In this document: positions 61,319-64,000 of the stretch, one piece after another
Layout: each line of letters starts with the position of its first letter
How positions within the stretch are numbered: position 1 is the stretch's first letter
DNA from: Nocardia cyriacigeorgica
Lineage (GTDB): Bacteria > Actinomycetota > Actinomycetes > Mycobacteriales > Mycobacteriaceae
NCBI RefSeq assembly: GCF_029868385.1
Contig: NZ_JARWNX010000026.1
Coordinates: forward strand, 90,602 to 154,601
DNA length: 64,000 nt
Direction of reading: 5' to 3'
Position numbers and translations under genes: made by a program
Notes under the pieces: model-generated
Told to the model about the DNA's origin: nothing
The model's input: only the letters and a program-made list of their open reading frames with translations
The model's database searches: none

Positions 61319-63580
61319 ATGGCGACCATCGAATATCTGCGGACCGATCCGGATCTCCCGCCCGTCGGCGTGGTGGACCGGTCCCCGATGACTCCGGCCA
61401 AGAAGGCGATATTCGCGGGTATCGCGATAGTCGGCGCCGTCGCCTGGACGATCCTGGCGGTTGCCCGCGGTGAATCGGTGAACGCGGTGTGGATCGTCAT
61501 CGCGGCGGTCTCCACCTACATCATCGCCTACCGTTTCTATGCCCGGTTGATCGAATACCGGGTGGTCGAACCGCGCGACGATGTCGCCACACCGGCCGAG
61601 ATCCTGGAGAACGGCAAGGACTATCTGCCGATGGACCGGCGGGTGCTGTTCGGCCACCACTTCGCCGCCATCGCCGGCGCTGGCCCGCTGGTCGGCCCCG
61701 TGCTGGCGGCGCAGATGGGTTATCTGCCCGGAACGCTGTGGATCATCATCGGCGTGGTCTTCGCCGGTGCGGTGCAGGACTACCTGGTGCTGTGGGTGTC
61801 GACGAAACGACGCGGACGCAGCCTCGGCCAGATGGCCCGCGACGAACTCGGCTGGTTCGGCGGCTGGGCGGCCATCATCGGCATTCTCGTCATCATGATG
61901 ATCCTGCTGGCGGTGCTGGCGCTGGTGGTGGTCAACGCCCTCGCACACAGCCCGTGGGGCGTGTTCTCCATCAGCATGACCATCCCGATCGCGCTGTTCA
62001 TGGGCGTGTACCTGCGATATCTGCGACCGGGCGCGGTCGGCGAGGTGTCGATCATCGGGTTCGTGCTGCTGATCCTGGCGATCGTCGCGGGTGGCTGGGT
62101 GTCGGAGAACGACACCTGGGCCAGCTGGTTCACCTTCCACCCGGTGACCATCTCCTGGATGCTGATCGGCTACGGCTTCTTCGCCTCGGTGCTGCCGGTG
62201 TGGTTGCTGTTGGCGCCGCGCGACTATCTGTCGACGTTCATGAAGATCGGCACCATCGGTCTGCTCGCCCTCGGCATCCTGATCACGCTGCCGACGCTGA
62301 AGGCGCCCGCGGTCTCGGAGTTCGCCCATACCGGCGCCGGACCGGCGTTCGCGGGCAGTCTGTTCCCGTTCCTGTTCATCACCATCGCCTGCGGCGCGCT
62401 GTCGGGCTTCCACGCGCTGGTGTCCTCGGGCACCACACCGAAACTGCTGGAGAAGGAATCGCACAGCCGGATGATCGGCTACGGCGGCATGCTGATGGAA
62501 TCGTTCGTCGCGGTGATGGCGATCATCACCGCCTCGATCATCGATCAGCACCTGTACTTCGGTATGAACGCACCGCTCGGCGCGACCGGCGGCACCCCCG
62601 AAACGGCGGCCGCCTACACCAACAGCCTCGGCCTGTCCGGCCCTCCGGCCACACCGGAGACCTTCAGCGAGGCCGCGAGCGAGGTCGGTGAGGACAGCAT
62701 CATCTCCCGCACCGGTGGTGCGCCGACCCTGGCCGTCGGCATCTCCGAGGTGTTCCACCAGTTCCTCGGCGGCGAGAGCATGAAGTCGTTCTGGTACCAC
62801 TTCGCGATCATGTTCGAGGCGCTGTTCATCCTCACCACCATCGACGCCGGTACCCGCGTGGCGCGGTTCATGCTGTCGGACGCGCTCGGCAACTTCGCCG
62901 GTCCCGCACGCAAGTTCAAGGATCCGTCCTGGCGGGTGGGTGCGTGGCTGTGCTCGGCGATCGTGGTCGCCGCATGGGGCTCGATCCTGCTCATGGGCGT
63001 CACCGATCCGCTGGGCGGCATCAACGCGCTGTTCCCGCTGTTCGGCATCGCCAACCAGCTGCTCGCCGCGATCGCGCTGATGGTCGTGGTCACCATTCTG
63101 GTGAAGAAGGGCATGACGAAATGGGCCTGGATTCCCGGTGTTCCGCTGATCTGGGATCTCATCGTCACCATGACCGCCTCCTGGCAGAAGATCTTCTCCG
63201 CCGACCCGAAGGTGGGTTACTGGAAGCAGCACGAGATCTGCCAGAACGCACGCGACGCCGGTGAACTCTGCCTGACCGCCAAATCGCCCCAGGATGTGGA
63301 CGCGGTCATCCGCAACACCTTCATCCAGGGCACGCTGTCCATCGTGTTCGCGGTGCTGGTACTGATCGTCACCGTCGTCGGCACGATCGTCTGCTACCGG
63401 GCCTGGCGGGCGGGCACGGCCGAAACCACCGAATCGCCGGAGGAACCCTCGCGCATCTTCGCCCCGCGCGGATTCATCCCCACCGCCGCGGAGAAGGAGG
63501 TGCAGCGCGAATGGGACGAACTGATCGAGAAGGGCGATGTGAAGACGCCCGGCGCGGCACACGCGAAGGCGACGCACTGA
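61319..63580 (+). CDS. cstA: Carbon starvation protein CstA (peptide/pyruvate transporter)
   Basis: A 753-residue polytopic transporter with about sixteen hydrophobic helices. The CstA blocks HHFAAIAGAGPLVGPVLAAQ, GAVQDYLVLWVSTKRRGRSL, SGFHALVSSGTTPKLL and DALGNFAG are present. The family imports peptides and pyruvate under carbon limitation. ATG 61319 follows CAGGAGAGTAGGCAG. A hydrophilic insert near residues 425-465 is common in this group. It is followed by a ybdD gene, as is usual. Confidence 0.95.
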   Translation: MATIEYLRTDPDLPPVGVVDRSPMTPAKKAIFAGIAIVGAVAWTILAVARGESVNAVWIVIAAVSTYIIAYRFYARLIEYRVVEPRDDVATPAEILENGKDYLPMDRRVLFGHHFAAIAGAGPLVGPVLAAQMGYLPGTLWIIIGVVFAGAVQDYLVLWVSTKRRGRSLGQMARDELGWFGGWAAIIGILVIMMILLAVLALVVVNALAHSPWGVFSISMTIPIALFMGVYLRYLRPGAVGEVSIIGFVLLILAIVAGGWVSENDTWASWFTFHPVTISWMLIGYGFFASVLPVWLLLAPRDYLSTFMKIGTIGLLALGILITLPTLKAPAVSEFAHTGAGPAFAGSLFPFLFITIACGALSGFHALVSSGTTPKLLEKESHSRMIGYGGMLMESFVAVMAIITASIIDQHLYFGMNAPLGATGGTPETAAAYTNSLGLSGPPATPETFSEAASEVGEDSIISRTGGAPTLAVGISEVFHQFLGGESMKSFWYHFAIMFEALFILTTIDAGTRVARFMLSDALGNFAGPARKFKDPSWRVGAWLCSAIVVAAWGSILLMGVTDPLGGINALFPLFGIANQLLAAIALMVVVTILVKKGMTKWAWIPGVPLIWDLIVTMTASWQKIFSADPKVGYWKQHEICQNARDAGELCLTAKSPQDVDAVIRNTFIQGTLSIVFAVLVLIVTVVGTIVCYRAWRAGTAETTESPEEPSRIFAPRGFIPTAAEKEVQREWDELIEKGDVKTPGAAHAKATH

Positions 63581-63807
63581 GCGTCGGCCGAGCTGCCGCG
63601 CCGACGACGGCGGCGCGTCATCGGCTCCTGCGTGGGGCGCGCGCTGTGCTCTGGTGGTTCGACTCCGTGCTCGGCGGGCAGGACTATCAGCGGTATGTCG
63701 CGCATCTGCGGCGCAAGCATCCCGGCTGCGCGATTCCGTCCGAGCGGGAGTACTGGCGGGAGCGCCATGCCGAGGCGGATCGGAATCCGACGAACCGGTG
63801 CTGTTGA
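63577..63807 (+). CDS. YbdD/YjiX-family small protein (CstA partner)
   Basis: A protein of about 76 residues. The conserved core is WWFDSVLGGQDYQRYVAHL followed by RRKHPGCAIPSEREYWRER and a CC terminus, typical of YbdD proteins next to cstA. No ATG or GTG is present at the expected position. CTG 63577 overlaps the cstA stop by 4 bp (CTGA), with GAAGG 7 nt before it. GTG 63646 would remove part of the N-terminus. The function, likely in CstA assembly or regulation, is unproven. Confidence 0.8.
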   Translation: MSVGRAAAPTTAARHRLLRGARAVLWWFDSVLGGQDYQRYVAHLRRKHPGCAIPSEREYWRERHAEADRNPTNRCC

Positions 63808-63942
63808 GCGGGTCGGACGGCGGCGTTCGGCGAGTCGCGGCGTGTCGTGCGGCGGTCTGACCAGCCCACCGGGGTAATGACCGATTTCCGCTAGCAGTGG
63901 GCGGCGGCAGCTGTCATTGTGGTTGACGTGACGATCACGGCC

Positions 63943-64000
63943 ATGGACTTCGAACACTGTTACCGAGCGGTCTCCACCAGGGACTCCCGCTTCGACGGGC
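63943..64000 (+). CDS. Ada/AlkA-type DNA repair protein, first codons only
   Basis: The reading frame MDFEHCYRAVSTRDSRFDG runs off the end. It matches the opening of actinobacterial proteins that fuse an Ada methyl-phosphotriester domain and AraC HTH to an AlkA 3-methyladenine glycosylase, where the Cys/Arg-x-Asp-x-x-Phe-Asp-Gly pattern binds zinc. GTG 63928 in the same frame is an alternative start. The call rests on 19 residues. Confidence 0.65.
   Translation, partial: MDFEHCYRAVSTRDSRFDG

Noticed and set aside
61301..63577. Minus-strand open frame of 758 codons over cstA
   Set aside because: Shadow of cstA, without recognisable domain or start context.

Overview
The window looks like a chromosomal segment of a high-GC, mycolic-acid-producing actinomycete, most likely Nocardia or a close relative. 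The evidence is mycothiol synthesis (mshB), polar PIM mannosylation (pimE, lpqW), F420 biosynthesis (fbiC), Tat and lipoprotein signals typical of the group, and a DUF7373-type lipoprotein. The housekeeping gene order also matches, from memory, the Mycobacterium tuberculosis Rv1112 to Rv1202 neighbourhood: ychF, an Rv1157c-like gene, pimE, typA, lpqW, mshB, fbiC, fdxC, dapC, pruA/proline dehydrogenase, fadD36, dapD, dapE. Accessory genes interrupt it at many points. No rRNA, tRNA, CRISPR array, insertion sequence or prophage was recognised.

Region 1-27.8 kb (mostly core). dapE (partial) and dapD diverge; with dapC at 12.7 kb they give three steps of the succinylase lysine/DAP pathway. A VOC/PadR pair with a twin operator, a membrane Ser/Thr kinase with an overlapping lipoprotein gene, and fadD36 follow. 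Next come two MpaB-family (DUF2236) paralogues with matching promoters and operators around a TetR gene, and the first carries a tandem duplication of its 3' end. Then come proline catabolism, dapC-fdxC, fbiC, a pair of bacterial PH-domain membrane proteins, the lpqW-mshB operon, typA, a small Cys/Lys protein, a pterin dehydratase and pimE.

Region 27.8-33.5 kb. A strong hairpin terminator is followed by an unusual small protein built from nine-residue SILSIGSxG repeats. A degenerate array of about 36 bp period separates it from an Rv2525c-like Tat-exported protein. A protein with two homologous halves, a CHAP-domain membrane protein and an MFS exporter with a divergent MarR regulator complete this part.

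Region 33.5-47.4 kb (accessory). A four-gene osmoprotectant ABC operon has a frameshifted ATPase. It is followed by a 746-residue orphan with a central IPT-like section, and by a MarR gene divergent, across a near-perfect palindrome, from a lipoprotein whose mature part resembles a MarR winged helix. A decayed gene, an FBP-domain protein, small secreted and membrane proteins, a beta-lactamase-fold esterase divergent from a SigJ-like sigma factor, and a TAP-type hydrolase lie beyond.

Region 47.5-64 kb. Here are a two-module glycine-rich secreted protein, an orphan resembling plasmid-spread membrane proteins, an alpha/beta hydrolase, ychF, a quinone oxidoreductase, the 3' stump of a VOC gene, LysR and AraC regulators, a RutE-like nitroreductase, a sugar ABC importer without its own ATPase, the cstA-ybdD peptide/pyruvate uptake pair, and the first codons of an Ada/AlkA-type gene.
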